A DNA stretch of 64,000 nucleotides from Eisenbergiella porci (GTDB lineage Bacteria; Bacillota; Clostridia; Lachnospirales; Lachnospiraceae), in assembly GCF_009696275.1 (NCBI RefSeq), contig NZ_VUMI01000013.1:57975-121974 (forward strand). The letters run 5' to 3'. This document shows, one piece after another, positions 18,576 through 27,712 of the stretch. The translations under genes were made by a program, and so were the position numbers. Under the pieces are notes generated by a model. It searched no databases. It was not told the DNA's origin and saw nothing but the letters and a program-made list of their open reading frames with translations. Every line of letters starts with the position of its first letter. Within the stretch, counting starts at the first letter, position 1.

Positions 18576-18915
18576 GGAGATTTTGCGTGCAGGATGGTCC
18601 GGGGCCGGGCGGTGTGTGTGGTTCTTCTTCGGGGCTGCGGTGGGGGATATTTTCTGCTCCATTTGAAAAAATGGCGGATGTTTCTTACTTCCCCCAAATT
18701 CCAGGATTATGCCGCCCCTAGCGGCTTGTCTGACGAGCACAGCCGACGTCAGTCGCTGCGCGAGGAGTTCAGCCGCGTTGGCACAATCCTGGAATTTGGG
18801 GGAAGTTAGAAACACCCCATTTTTGAAACTGGAGCAGAAAATACCCCCACCGCAGCCCCGAAGAAGAACCACACACACCGCCCTCCCCCCGGACCATCCT
18901 GCACGCAAAATCTCC
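18576..18915. repeat. 340-bp long inverted repeat (MITE-like)
   Basis: Left arm 18576-18713 and right arm 18780-18915 are near-complementary over about 137 bases with a few mismatches and short indels, around a 66-base loop that has small stems of its own. The outer ends read GGAGATTTTGCGTGCAGGAT and its complement. It lies between divergent genes (araR and the DUF885 gene), so it is unlikely to be a simple terminator. No transposase or clear target duplication is visible. Confidence 0.85.
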
Positions 18916-18987
18916 GTCCCCCTCCACACATGAAACCTGCCGGGGGCACATACATATATAAAAACCCCACAACAAGGAACTCTTCTC

Positions 18988-20862
18988 GTGAAAAAACGCA
19001 TTCCACTCATCATAACAGCTGCCGCCCTCCTCCTTTTCGCCGGCCTGTTTTTCTTTCTCTACCGCAACAACGACACCCTCCGCTTCCAAAAACTCTCGGA
19101 GGAAATCTTCGCCCAGTCCCTCAATCAGGACAGCCTGAGCCTTCACTATACCCTGGCCGACCCCTCCCCCTATCTTAAGGCCCCTTCCCCCGCCACCCTG
19201 CCCGCATACTCCAGGGAGTCCCAGAAGGAAGCCGCCGCCCTGCTGGAGAACCAGCTCCTGGTACTGCAGGAAATCAACCCGGATAAATTAAACAGCCACG
19301 ACCGCTACACCTGGTCCCTGCTCACTTCCTACCTGGAAAATGAACTGGCGGGCGCCCGGTGCGAATATTATGAGGAGCCCCTCGCTCCCTCCTCAGGCAT
19401 GCAGTCCCAGCTTCCCGTCCTCCTTGCGGAATACACCTTCCGCACCAAATCAGATATGGAGGATTACCTGGAGATCCTGGAGAGCATCCCCGCCTACCTG
19501 GAAAGCCTGGCCGTTTATGAAAAGGAAAAAGCCAATGCAGGCCTTTTCATGACAGAAGCCGATGCCGGGGAAATCGTGGATCAGTGCGATGCCATTATGG
19601 CTCCCGACCTGCTCTCCGCCGGAGAACATTTCCTCCAGACCACCTTTCAGGAACGCCTGGACGGACTGGTGGAGGACGGCCAGCTGAAGCCGGAAGAGGA
19701 GGAATTTTACATCTCCGAAAACAACCGCCTCCTCACCACCGTCGTATCCCCAGCCTATACCGCCCTGGCGGACAGCATTTTCCTCCTTTCCGGCTCCGGT
19801 TCCCACAACGGCGGCCTCTGCGAGCTGCCCTCAGGCATTGCCTACTACCTCTACCTGCTGCGCAGAAATACCGGCAGCTCCCGCACTCCGGAGGAAATCC
19901 AGTCCCTGCTATCCGATCAGTTCCAGAACCTTTACCAGAACCTTCAGGCGCTGGTTGAGACCTACCGGGAACAGACCGGAACCGGTACGATTACCCTGGA
20001 GGATCTCCCCGCCTTCCCTTTCCAGAATGCCCAGGAGATTCTGGACGATTTGCAGAACCGGATGCAGGCGGATTTTCCCTCCCTGGCCGCCCTCACCGAC
20101 AGCCTGCCCTCCTGCCGGACCAAATCTGTGGCAGAATCCATGGAGGATTTCACCAGCCCTGCCCTTTATCTCACCCCGCCCATTGACGACATGGACGACA
20201 ACGTCATCTACGTGAATAACTCCTCCACCTCCCCCGGCCTGGAGCTTTACACCACGCTGGCCCACGAGGGCTATCCCGGCCACCTGTACCAGACAGTTTA
20301 CAGCCAGCTCTATGAAAACTCCAAAACAGACAATCCGGTGAGAAGCGCCCTTTTTTATGGCGGCTTTGTTGAAGGCTGGGCCTATTATGTGGAAAATATC
20401 GCCTACGGCTACGCCTCCGACGTCCTCCTGCAAAACGGCGCTCCCAACGCAAGCAGCCTGCTGACGGACATTGCGTGCCTGGAACGCAACCTGCAGGTCA
20501 ATCTTTACTGCCTGCTTGATCTGTCCATCCATTATTATGGAGCAAGCCGCCAGGATGTCTACCGCTCCCTGGCCGCCTTCGGCATTTCGGACCAGGCCAC
20601 GGCTGATGCCATTTACGACTACATCCGCACGGAACCCACCACCTACCTGAAATACTACCTTGGCTACCTGGAAATCCTCGCCCTCCGTGATAAAGCCACA
20701 GATCTATGGGGTGATGATTATACACCGCTGCGCTTCCATACCTTCCTGCTTCAGGCAGGCCCCTCGGACTTTACAAGCCTGGAAAAAAAGCTGGCGGAAA
20801 CGCCGGCGGTCAAAACCACACTGTCCTATATGGAAACTGAAAAGAAGCTGGCCCGCGGTTAA
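18988..20862 (+). CDS. DUF885 family putative metallopeptidase, membrane-anchored
   Basis: 624 residues starting at GTG with AAGGA upstream. A basic N-terminus and one hydrophobic segment (about residues 5-25) form a signal peptide or membrane anchor, with no lipobox, so the bulk is extracytoplasmic. The C-terminal half has the DUF885 signature HEGYPGH near residue 428, which resembles a zinc HExxH arrangement, and GFVEGWAYYVE about 25 residues later, supplying a likely third ligand Glu. Members are thought to be peptidases; the substrate is unknown. Monocistronic: a palindrome lies upstream and a terminator downstream. Confidence 0.85.
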   Translation: MKKRIPLIITAAALLLFAGLFFFLYRNNDTLRFQKLSEEIFAQSLNQDSLSLHYTLADPSPYLKAPSPATLPAYSRESQKEAAALLENQLLVLQEINPDKLNSHDRYTWSLLTSYLENELAGARCEYYEEPLAPSSGMQSQLPVLLAEYTFRTKSDMEDYLEILESIPAYLESLAVYEKEKANAGLFMTEADAGEIVDQCDAIMAPDLLSAGEHFLQTTFQERLDGLVEDGQLKPEEEEFYISENNRLLTTVVSPAYTALADSIFLLSGSGSHNGGLCELPSGIAYYLYLLRRNTGSSRTPEEIQSLLSDQFQNLYQNLQALVETYREQTGTGTITLEDLPAFPFQNAQEILDDLQNRMQADFPSLAALTDSLPSCRTKSVAESMEDFTSPALYLTPPIDDMDDNVIYVNNSSTSPGLELYTTLAHEGYPGHLYQTVYSQLYENSKTDNPVRSALFYGGFVEGWAYYVENIAYGYASDVLLQNGAPNASSLLTDIACLERNLQVNLYCLLDLSIHYYGASRQDVYRSLAAFGISDQATADAIYDYIRTEPTTYLKYYLGYLEILALRDKATDLWGDDYTPLRFHTFLLQAGPSDFTSLEKKLAETPAVKTTLSYMETEKKLARG

Positions 20863-20988
20863 TTCCCCCATCCGTTCCGCGCACTATTGCCGGGTGGCAG
20901 CCAACAGTGCAGTAAATCCGAAAAGCTCCCGCATATCACCAAAGCAGGACAGTGCAGTACAAAATATAAGTAAATACCCTATGAAAAA

Positions 20989-21032
20989 AATGCCGCAGGG
21001 ACTCGGACGATACCGTTGCCACCTGCGGCATT
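20989..21032. terminator. Terminator between convergent DUF885 and marR genes
   Basis: AATGCCGCAGG pairs exactly with CCTGCGGCATT around a 22-base loop. An A-run precedes it and TTAAAA follows, so it could serve both strands. Confidence 0.7.
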
Positions 21033-21126
21033 AAAACCAATCATATATTTGCATATCCCAGATCCGCTGTCCCTGCAGCCAGCCTGGCATATCGAAGTTC
21101 TTTTTCCTTTTTTCTGAATTCTTTCC

Positions 21127-21576
21127 CTATTTCTTCCCATTCTGAATCCCCTGGAAATATCCCACCAGGTTCCCCAGCGATTTCTGCAGCACCACCTGCT
21201 CCTCGTCGCTCAGCCCCTCCAGCACATTACGGATCATATCATCATGGAATTTCTTATGATGGGCAAAGGCCTTTTTCCCCTTTGCAGTCAGGGATATCAG
21301 CACCACACGCCTGTCCTCTTCGCTGCGGACACGCTCCACATATCCTTTTTTCACCAGACTGTTTACCGAAATCGTCAGAGTCCCCGTCGTAACCGCCAGT
21401 GTTTTCGCCACAGACGTCATATTTTTCGCCGCGCCGGTTCCGATAGCCTCGATGACATGCATGTCGTTCGTAGTCATATCCCTATACTCTTCCGTGCGGA
21501 TGGCCTGCTCTTCAATTGTATTGATATTGCGGAACAGCTTCACCAACAGCTCATTGAGCGTATCCTTGATATCCAA
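21127..21576 (-). CDS. fabT: MarR-family regulator, probable FabT
   Basis: About 149 residues from a TTG at 21576 that has AAGGAGGG eight bases upstream; a longer frame to 21633 lacks such a site. Winged-helix MarR fold: residues about 50-100 include the recognition region VAKTLAVTTGTLTISVNSLVKKGYVERV and the wing RSEEDRRVVLISLT. FabT represses fatty-acid synthesis genes and uses acyl-ACP as corepressor. The call rests on a FabT-like palindrome upstream of this gene and matching palindromes upstream of acpP and fabD in the same window. It sits alone, away from the fab genes, downstream of an ABC transporter. Confidence 0.75.
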   Translation of the reverse strand: MDIKDTLNELLVKLFRNINTIEEQAIRTEEYRDMTTNDMHVIEAIGTGAAKNMTSVAKTLAVTTGTLTISVNSLVKKGYVERVRSEEDRRVVLISLTAKGKKAFAHHKKFHDDMIRNVLEGLSDEEQVVLQKSLGNLVGYFQGIQNGKK

Positions 21577-21681
21577 CGGCGCTCCCTCCTTCGATTTCCT
21601 TCCATTCCCGGTAAAAAATCCTCCGGCCTGCATCTTTTCCTTTTCATTATATAGGACACCGCACTATATTTCAATAAAAAT

Positions 21682-21698
21682 AGTTTGATTCTCAAACT
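21682..21698. promoter_or_regulatory. FabT-type operator upstream of the marR gene
   Basis: AGTTTGATTCTCAAACT is a perfect-arm palindrome matching the FabT consensus ANTTTGATTATCAAANT. It lies about 105 bases before the start, consistent with autoregulation. Confidence 0.75.
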
Positions 21699-21720
21699 TT
21701 GACAGTTACGGCTTGTCCCC

Positions 21721-21804
21721 TCTTTGGGCTTCCGCTGCCACGTTTCTGCTTCCCGGCCTTATCATCAACCGGAAAGCAGGGCCGCGGCAGATAAAGCCCA
21801 AAGA
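21721..21804. repeat. Long two-stem hairpin after the ABC permease gene
   Basis: Outer arms TCTTTGGGCTT / AAGCCCAAAGA type with CTGCC continuation, and inner arms TGCTTCCCGG / CCGGAAAGCA. There is no clear T-run, so it may stabilise or punctuate the ABC transcript rather than end it cleanly. Confidence 0.55.
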
Positions 21805-21827
21805 CGGCCAGCGCCATAACCTGCATT

Positions 21828-24800
21828 TTACTCCACCGATTTCATGGATTCCGCCATGTTGATGGCGTCCAGTTTCTTATTCATCACCCAGTCAACAATC
21901 CCGGCAAAAATAAAAGTCAGAACGATGCTCAGCAGCACGCTTCTTGGCGCGATATGCACATCGAAGGCGATCATATCAATATCGATATTGTACATGACAA
22001 ACCGATGCAGATAATATCCCATAATCAGCCCCACGCCGGCGCCGATACCCGTCAGCACCAGATTTTCACGGAACACATAGCTGGCCGTTTCCCGCCTGTA
22101 AAATCCAAGCACCTTAATCGTCGCGATTTCCCGAAGCCGCTCCGTAATGTTGATATTCGTCAGATTATACAGCACGATAAAGGCCAGGGAGCCCGCGCAG
22201 CCAATAATCAGCAGCACCACATAATCCAGGCTCTTCATCATACTGCTGAAACGTACCTTCATATCGTCATTTATGGTCACGGAGGCCACGCCGTCGCAGT
22301 TCATAATCGCCGCGGAAACCTCGTGCACATCCGCGCCTTCCCGGACATTCACATAAGCGCTCTTATATTCCGGCTCCTTCCCTGTCTGTTCCTTCCAGGT
22401 ATCCGGGGAAATATAGGCATAATTATATACATAGTTTTCGCTGATGCCTGAAACCTTCAGCTCCAGCTCATTCATATCATCATCCTGAATAGTTACCGTA
22501 TCCCCGATTTTCGCATTGCATTTATCCGCCAGCTTCTCGGTAAGCACTACCTCTCCCTTTCCAGGATAGGCCACTGGCTCATCCCGGGTGGTGTGCAGAT
22601 TCAGGTACAGGCCGATGTCCTCCGTTTTTTCCGGCGCCACCAGCGTAAGGGATTTTGTCTTGTCGCCCAGCGTCAAATCCCCGCTCTCCTCAAAGGCAAG
22701 CGTATAGGAGCGCGCGTTGTCTGCCATAACTGCATCAAACTCACTGCTGTCCATACTCTTATACGGATCGCTGAAAATAACGCTCATGTCGTTTATCTGG
22801 ATTTCATCAAACTGGTTATAGGTTATGCTGCTGATGGAATCCTTCACCCCGAAGCCGGTGAGCAGCAACGCCGTACAGCCGCCGATGCCGAATACCATCA
22901 TATAGAATCTCTGTTTATACCGGAAAATATTTCTCGCAGACACCTTCAGCAGGAATTTCATATGGTTCCAAAGGAAAGGAATCCGCTCCAGAATAATCCG
23001 TTTTCCGCTCTTAGGAGCCTTCGGGCGCATCAGCTCCGCCGCCACACTGGTCAGCTCATACCTGCAGGTAGCGATGGTCGTGCCCATGGAACACAGGATT
23101 GACACCACCAGGGAAATCACCCCCAGCTTCCAGTCCAGAATCACATGGAAATCCCCCAGACGGTACATAATCCTGTAAGCTGTCCAGATAACCGTGGGAA
23201 AAATATAGGATCCCAGAAGGAAACCAATCCCGCAGCCCAGCATCGCCGCGCTTCCCGAGTAAAACAGATATTTTCCCATAATCGTGCCCTCGCTGTAGCC
23301 CAGGGCCTTCAAAATACCAATCTGCGTCCTCTGCTCCTCCACCATACGGGTCATGGTAGTGATACACACCAGCGCCGCAACCAGAAAGAAGAAAATCGGG
23401 AATACATTGGCAATCCCCTCCACGATATCAGAATCGCTTTCAAAGCTTGCGTAACCGATATTTTTATCCCTGCCCAGCACATAGGTATCCGGCTCCTTCA
23501 GATCGGCCAGCTCTTTCCTGGCATCCTCCAGTTCCTTACGGCCGTCAGCCGTTTCATCTGCAAGCTTCTGCCGGTTCTCCTCGTACTCCTCCCAGCCGTC
23601 CGCCAGCTCCTTTTCCGAATCCTCCAGCTTCTTCTGGGCATCCCGCAGCTTTTCCTCCTGGCGCGCTATGGTATTTTCCGCCGCCTCCAGCTGCCTGCTT
23701 CCCATATTCGCCTGGGCAAGGCCGGACTCCACCTGGGCCTTTTTGCCCTTTACCTGGGCCTCCGCCAGATTCAGGCCGGTTTCATAACCGTCCTTTTCAT
23801 CTCCCTCCTCCATATCGGAGGCTTCTATCCGCTTTTCCTCCAGCTGATCCAGGCCGTCCTCTATCTCCTGCTTTCCATCCTGAAGCTCCGTCAGGGAATC
23901 CGCCAGCTCCTGCCGCTTATCCGCGATCTCCGCCTTACCGTCCGCTATTTCCTTCCAGCCGTCGACAATCTCCTTCCTGGCATCTTCTATCTCCTGTTCC
24001 CCGTCCAGCAGCTCCTGCCTGGCATCCTCCAGCTTATCCTCCGCCTCGGCCACCTTCTTATCAAGCTCCCGCTCGCCGTCTGCAATCTGCCACTGGGCAT
24101 CCTCCTTCAGCCTCACATACCGTGCCTGGGCCACTTCCTCACAAAGAGGCTCCGCCCAGTCCATGACCTCATCGATGTAATCCTTATACTCCTGGCTGTA
24201 AAGGGGATATTTTTCCTCCAGCCTGACAAAAACCTCCGTATAAGCTTCCGTATCAAACCCTGCCTCAGGAATATAAACATACCCCTTCAGCTTACCGTTT
24301 CCAAGCGCCGTACTCCCTCTTTCATAATTGATATAAAAAGGAGCGTCACAGATCCCCACGATTTTATACTCCGTACCGGAAAACATATCCCGGGTATCTT
24401 CCTCATTATTATCGGAAACACGGATTGTAGTGCCGATATCCTTTCTCGTAAATACCAGACTGTCCACCACGCACTCATCCGGCGCCGTCGGCATTCTCCC
24501 GGCCCGCACCACCACATGGTTCTGCACCCAAAGCAGCGAATGCGCACGCAGCACGCTTTCTGTCCCTTCCTCGTCCTGGGCCAGGAAATCCACATAAACC
24601 GCGCCCTCCGCGATCTCCACACCCTCCCGTTCATTCAGCTGCTTCACATCGCTTTCATCAAAACCCACCGTGGACAGCAGACGCAGGTCATACAGATTAT
24701 TCTCCTCCAGATATTCCCCTCCGGCCTTCAGCATGGCCGGCTTTGTCACCTTAAGGCCCGTAAAAAATCCAACCCCCAGCGCCACAATAGCCAAAATGGC

Positions 24801-24863
24801 CATGTACCGTCCGAGGCTTTCCCTGATTTCCCGTACAGTTGTCTTGAATATGGTGGACTTCAT
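21828..24863 (-). CDS. FtsX-like ABC transporter permease with long coiled coil
   Basis: About 1011 residues from the ATG at 24863, which has AGGAAGAGG upstream. One N-terminal membrane helix (about residues 15-40) is followed by a MacB-type periplasmic domain. A heptad-rich Glu/Lys/Asp coiled coil spans about residues 240-465, with repeated DG-K-EI-D phrases. A block of FtsX membrane helices (about 490-640), a second extracytoplasmic domain and three C-terminal helices complete it. The duplicated FtsX layout is that of large Firmicute permeases that act mechanically on lipids, peptides or envelope proteins. It follows its ATPase gene by 14 bases. Confidence 0.9.
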   Translation of the reverse strand: MKSTIFKTTVREIRESLGRYMAILAIVALGVGFFTGLKVTKPAMLKAGGEYLEENNLYDLRLLSTVGFDESDVKQLNEREGVEIAEGAVYVDFLAQDEEGTESVLRAHSLLWVQNHVVVRAGRMPTAPDECVVDSLVFTRKDIGTTIRVSDNNEEDTRDMFSGTEYKIVGICDAPFYINYERGSTALGNGKLKGYVYIPEAGFDTEAYTEVFVRLEEKYPLYSQEYKDYIDEVMDWAEPLCEEVAQARYVRLKEDAQWQIADGERELDKKVAEAEDKLEDARQELLDGEQEIEDARKEIVDGWKEIADGKAEIADKRQELADSLTELQDGKQEIEDGLDQLEEKRIEASDMEEGDEKDGYETGLNLAEAQVKGKKAQVESGLAQANMGSRQLEAAENTIARQEEKLRDAQKKLEDSEKELADGWEEYEENRQKLADETADGRKELEDARKELADLKEPDTYVLGRDKNIGYASFESDSDIVEGIANVFPIFFFLVAALVCITTMTRMVEEQRTQIGILKALGYSEGTIMGKYLFYSGSAAMLGCGIGFLLGSYIFPTVIWTAYRIMYRLGDFHVILDWKLGVISLVVSILCSMGTTIATCRYELTSVAAELMRPKAPKSGKRIILERIPFLWNHMKFLLKVSARNIFRYKQRFYMMVFGIGGCTALLLTGFGVKDSISSITYNQFDEIQINDMSVIFSDPYKSMDSSEFDAVMADNARSYTLAFEESGDLTLGDKTKSLTLVAPEKTEDIGLYLNLHTTRDEPVAYPGKGEVVLTEKLADKCNAKIGDTVTIQDDDMNELELKVSGISENYVYNYAYISPDTWKEQTGKEPEYKSAYVNVREGADVHEVSAAIMNCDGVASVTINDDMKVRFSSMMKSLDYVVLLIIGCAGSLAFIVLYNLTNINITERLREIATIKVLGFYRRETASYVFRENLVLTGIGAGVGLIMGYYLHRFVMYNIDIDMIAFDVHIAPRSVLLSIVLTFIFAGIVDWVMNKKLDAINMAESMKSVE

Positions 24864-24877
24864 CGCATTCCTCTTCC

Positions 24878-25579
24878 TTACCACTCAATCTCTTCCACCG
24901 GCGTAATGTGCTCATTCATTTCCATACTCCGGATCGTGCCGCTCTTTACCCGGATAATCCGGTCCGCCATGGCCGTGATGGCCTGATTGTGGGTGATGAC
25001 AACCACGGTCATCCCCGTATCCCGGCAGGTATCCTGCAAAAGCTTTAAAACCGCTTTCCCCGTATTATAATCCAGCGCGCCCGTAGGCTCATCGCACAGC
25101 AGCAGCTTGGGATTCTTTGCCAGCGCCCTGGCGATTGCCACCCTCTGCTGCTCCCCGCCGGACAGCTGCGCAGGAAAATTGGACATCCTCTCCTCCAGCC
25201 CCACCTTTTTCAGCGTCTCCGCCGCATCCAGCGGATTTTTGGAAATCTGGGAAGCCAGCTCCACGTTTTCCAGCGCCGTCAGGTTCTGTATCAGATTATA
25301 AAACTGAAAAACAAAGCCGATATCATACCTGCGGTAGGAGGTCAGCTGTTTTTGATTGTAGGCTGAGATTTCGTTCCCATCCAGGATGACCTTCCCCTCC
25401 GAAAGCGTATCCATCCCACCCAGGATGTTCAGAATCGTTGTTTTCCCGGCGCCGGATGCTCCCACGATCACGCAGAACTCCCCTTCCTCGATTTCAAAAT
25501 TCACATCCCGCAGCGCGTGTATATCCACCTCGCCCATATGATAAACTTTTTTTACATCCTTAAATTCCACAAAAGCCAT
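24878..25579 (-). CDS. ABC transporter ATP-binding protein (MacB/LolD type)
   Basis: 233 residues: a single nucleotide-binding domain that should dimerise beneath the FtsX permease encoded next. Walker [10 protein letters not shown] near residue 40, Q-loop FVFQFYNL, signature [14 protein letters not shown], Walker [13 protein letters not shown] and H-loop VVITHN are all intact. The Walker B extension PTGALD is typical of the MacB/LolD/FtsE group. First gene of the pair; the Mrr-like nuclease gene lies 35 bases further upstream on the same strand and may be co-transcribed. Confidence 0.94.
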   Translation of the reverse strand: MAFVEFKDVKKVYHMGEVDIHALRDVNFEIEEGEFCVIVGASGAGKTTILNILGGMDTLSEGKVILDGNEISAYNQKQLTSYRRYDIGFVFQFYNLIQNLTALENVELASQISKNPLDAAETLKKVGLEERMSNFPAQLSGGEQQRVAIARALAKNPKLLLCDEPTGALDYNTGKAVLKLLQDTCRDTGMTVVVITHNQAITAMADRIIRVKSGTIRSMEMNEHITPVEEIEW

Positions 25580-25613
25580 AACGGATACCGTCCTTTTCCC
25601 CAGCCTGCATGCC

Positions 25614-26078
25614 CTAATCCAGCTCTTCCATCATACTTTCCAGGTATCCTCTGTCCCAAAGGAGGATTTTCAGCTTCTTCGCCGCATCCACCGCCGCAGA
25701 GGTAAAATACTGATTCGTCATTACCACTCCCACCATCCGGTCATAATAATCGCGGCCCGCATAAATCTCCTGCACCGCCTTAATCCCGATGGGGGCATTA
25801 TAACACTTGCACTGGACCGCATAAGTTACCCCGTCCTTTTCCGCCAGGATATCCACGCCGAAATCACCGCTGCCCCTTGTGACCTCCACATCCAGAAATC
25901 CCTTATCCCGCAGCAGATCCGCACAGAAATACTCGAACTCATGCCCTTCCATATCGTCCATTTCCAGGCTCCGCCGTCTGTGCTTCCACGCCCTTGCCAC
26001 AAAAAAAGCAACCAAAACCAGGGCCGCCAGCCCTGCTGCTGATATAATACTGATAAATACTATTGATGACTGATCCAT
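25614..26078 (-). CDS. Membrane-anchored Mrr-like restriction endonuclease domain protein
   Basis: 154 residues. One N-terminal hydrophobic helix (about 7-28) followed by basic residues anchors a cytoplasmic domain. That domain carries the Mrr/PD-(D/E)xK pattern: GHEFEYFCADLL, then GSGDFGVDILAEKDG, then the QCK motif in AVQCKCYN. The catalytic Asp, Gln and Lys positions all look intact. Such small membrane-linked Mrr proteins are common in Firmicutes and their role is unknown; no methylase is near, so a classical restriction system is unlikely. Possibly co-transcribed with the downstream ABC genes. Confidence 0.82.
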   Translation of the reverse strand: MDQSSIVFISIISAAGLAALVLVAFFVARAWKHRRRSLEMDDMEGHEFEYFCADLLRDKGFLDVEVTRGSGDFGVDILAEKDGVTYAVQCKCYNAPIGIKAVQEIYAGRDYYDRMVGVVMTNQYFTSAAVDAAKKLKILLWDRGYLESMMEELD

Positions 26079-26193
26079 ATACCTGAACTCCGTATTTTTT
26101 CTCTAAACGCATAAAAGGAACCAGACCGGCTGTCTGACCGGCGCCGGCTCTGATTCCCCTCATAGTTATCATACTCTTTTTTATAAGATTTTC

Positions 26194-26499
26194 CTAGAGA
26201 TAATTTGTCAAATCTCTTTTGTCATTGGAATATTTAAACGCATTTTCCCCGGAAATAACCCCCATGGCTACAAGCCGCGACAAATCACCGTTCAGCGTAT
26301 GCATTCCATTGGCAGCCCCGGACTGCATGAGCGTGGCCATCTGATGCCCCTTGCTTTCCCGGATCAGGTTCATCACCGCATCCGTTCCCGTCAGCACCTC
26401 CGTCGCCGCAATCCGGCCCCGGCCGTCCGCCGTGGGAATCAGGCACTGGGGCACACCCCCCTTCAATACGCCGCCTTTGCTGCATTGTTGGTTAGTGGA
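26194..26499 (-). pseudogene. PilT C-terminal fragment
   Basis: About 100 codons in frame with no start codon preceded by a ribosome site. From residue 14 on it reads as the end of the twitching-motility ATPase PilT: IPTADGRGRIAATEVL, NLIRESKGHQMATLMQSGA and GMHTLNGDLSRL. The Walker motifs and all of the N-terminal two thirds are missing. The break lies near 26490. It is the first piece of a decayed type IV pilus locus extending to about 28.8 kb. Confidence 0.8.
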
Positions 26500-26567
26500 T
26501 TAGTATGATATATTTAATAATGAGGCATTCATGGCACATTGTAAAGCGTAATAAAGCAAAATCGAAG

Positions 26568-27257
26568 TTACAAATATAGAAGTCCTACATACCAGTGCCA
26601 TACCTTGTCTCCGATGAACAGTGCTGCTGCCATGCCCAGACACAGGAATGGACCGAAGGCGAAGTGTTCTTTTCCACTTTTCTTCTTCATTACCAGAAGC
26701 CAGATTCCGTACAGGCCGCCGGTTAATACTGCAAAGGCGAAGGACAACAGGGTCAGCTTGGTTCCGAGGAACAGACCGCAGGCCGCCATTAGCTTGATAT
26801 CTCCGCCGCCGAAGGCGCCGGGGATTAGAAGCGTTATGAGGAGAAGCGGGACGCTGACTACGAACATTCCTAAGATGCGGGAAGGGAGGCTGGTACCGGG
26901 CATTGTGAAGATGGAGATGATCCCTAATACAAGCGCAGCTATAACGAAGGTATTGGGGATTTCCATGGTAGCAATATCAACGGAAGATATAATTGACAAA
27001 AGAGCCAAAAATAATAGTATTGTTAACACAGTTGATATATTTATGTAATTCCATGTTGTAAAACTGGCAAGTATTCCTCCCAGCATTGCATTTGCAATAT
27101 ACCGTTTGTGTACGCCTTCCTGAAAAAACAGTCTATATCCCTCCACCAATTTTAATTCATAGGATATTGAATACGTGATACCATTTATTAAATAAAAAGA
27201 AACACTACTGAGCAAAATCATGCTAATATACAGTTTATTCATTATTAAAGGATGCAT
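26568..27257 (-). CDS. Prepilin peptidase (A24 family)
   Basis: Cleaves the leader of type IV prepilins at the cytoplasmic face of the membrane. 229 residues with about six to seven hydrophobic helices. The two catalytic aspartates are in DIATMEIPN (near residue 93) and GGGDIKL (near residue 152, the GxGD motif). It lacks the N-terminal zinc-cysteine/methylase domain of PilD, as many clostridial and Tad-type peptidases do. The gene appears intact although the pilin and PilT sequences around it are damaged. Confidence 0.88.
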   Translation of the reverse strand: MHPLIMNKLYISMILLSSVSFYLINGITYSISYELKLVEGYRLFFQEGVHKRYIANAMLGGILASFTTWNYINISTVLTILLFLALLSIISSVDIATMEIPNTFVIAALVLGIISIFTMPGTSLPSRILGMFVVSVPLLLITLLIPGAFGGGDIKLMAACGLFLGTKLTLLSFAFAVLTGGLYGIWLLVMKKKSGKEHFAFGPFLCLGMAAALFIGDKVWHWYVGLLYL

Positions 27258-27529
27258 TTTTAACCTATACTATTTTACAAATTATTGTAAAATCCGATAT
27301 ATAATTTTTCATTTATTGTGTCTTTCATCATACCATACTGTATATTAGGAGCGTATTCACTGCGATTATCTCCATAATATTCCACAGCGGGTATTTTCAT
27401 TGCAAGCTGGATATTCTTAGCTTATAAGAGACACACTCCTGCCTGCGAATGATTGTATAATAAAACATATATCTAACATAAAAAGATAAATAAAAATCTT
27501 GTATGATACAATAATCAGTCCAACCATGT
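27258..27529. other. AT-rich spacer before the short pilin
   Basis: 272 bases, AT-rich. On the minus strand an open frame (TENGKKITLDEHGW ...) overlaps the pilin end in another phase and could be a frameshifted pilin tail, but I cannot show this. No other gene is seen. Confidence 0.35.
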
Positions 27530-27712
27530 TCATCTAATGTTATCTTTTTTCCATTTTCCGTATATGTCATTCCTAATCTTATCCTTCGCCTTATCAATAT
27601 ACTTAAACATCCCAGGCACCAAAATAGCCAACAAGATACCAATAATAACAACAATCATCCCAACCAACGTAAATCCTTTTTTATCATTTTTAAGCTTTAG
27701 AAATAATCTCAT
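27530..27712 (-). CDS. Short type IV pilin-like protein, probably truncated
   Basis: 60 residues from the ATG at 27712, which has GAGGAAAGG upstream. A basic leader ends in KKG, followed by FTLVG and a 20-residue hydrophobic helix: the class III/type IV prepilin signal. The conserved Glu at mature position 5 is Gly (GGG where GAG is expected), which in known pilins impairs assembly and methylation. Pilins normally exceed 100 residues; here almost nothing follows the helix. It may be a dead gene or a frameshifted one. The intact prepilin peptidase lies downstream on the same strand. Confidence 0.7.
   Translation of the reverse strand: MRLFLKLKNDKKGFTLVGMIVVIIGILLAILVPGMFKYIDKAKDKIRNDIYGKWKKDNIR

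Noticed and set aside
17580..18809. 409-codon plus-strand frame opposite araR running into the long palindrome
   Set aside because: Pro/Leu/Ile/Arg-rich low-complexity product caused by GC-rich third positions of araR; no ribosome site.
18555..19146. Several overlapping frames inside the 340-bp palindrome
   Set aside because: They occur on both strands because the sequence is an inverted repeat; none has a start context or motif.
23145..24986. 613-codon plus-strand frame opposite the FtsX-like permease
   Set aside because: Mirror of the coiled-coil codons, giving a Leu/Pro/His-rich product; the minus strand is clearly coding.
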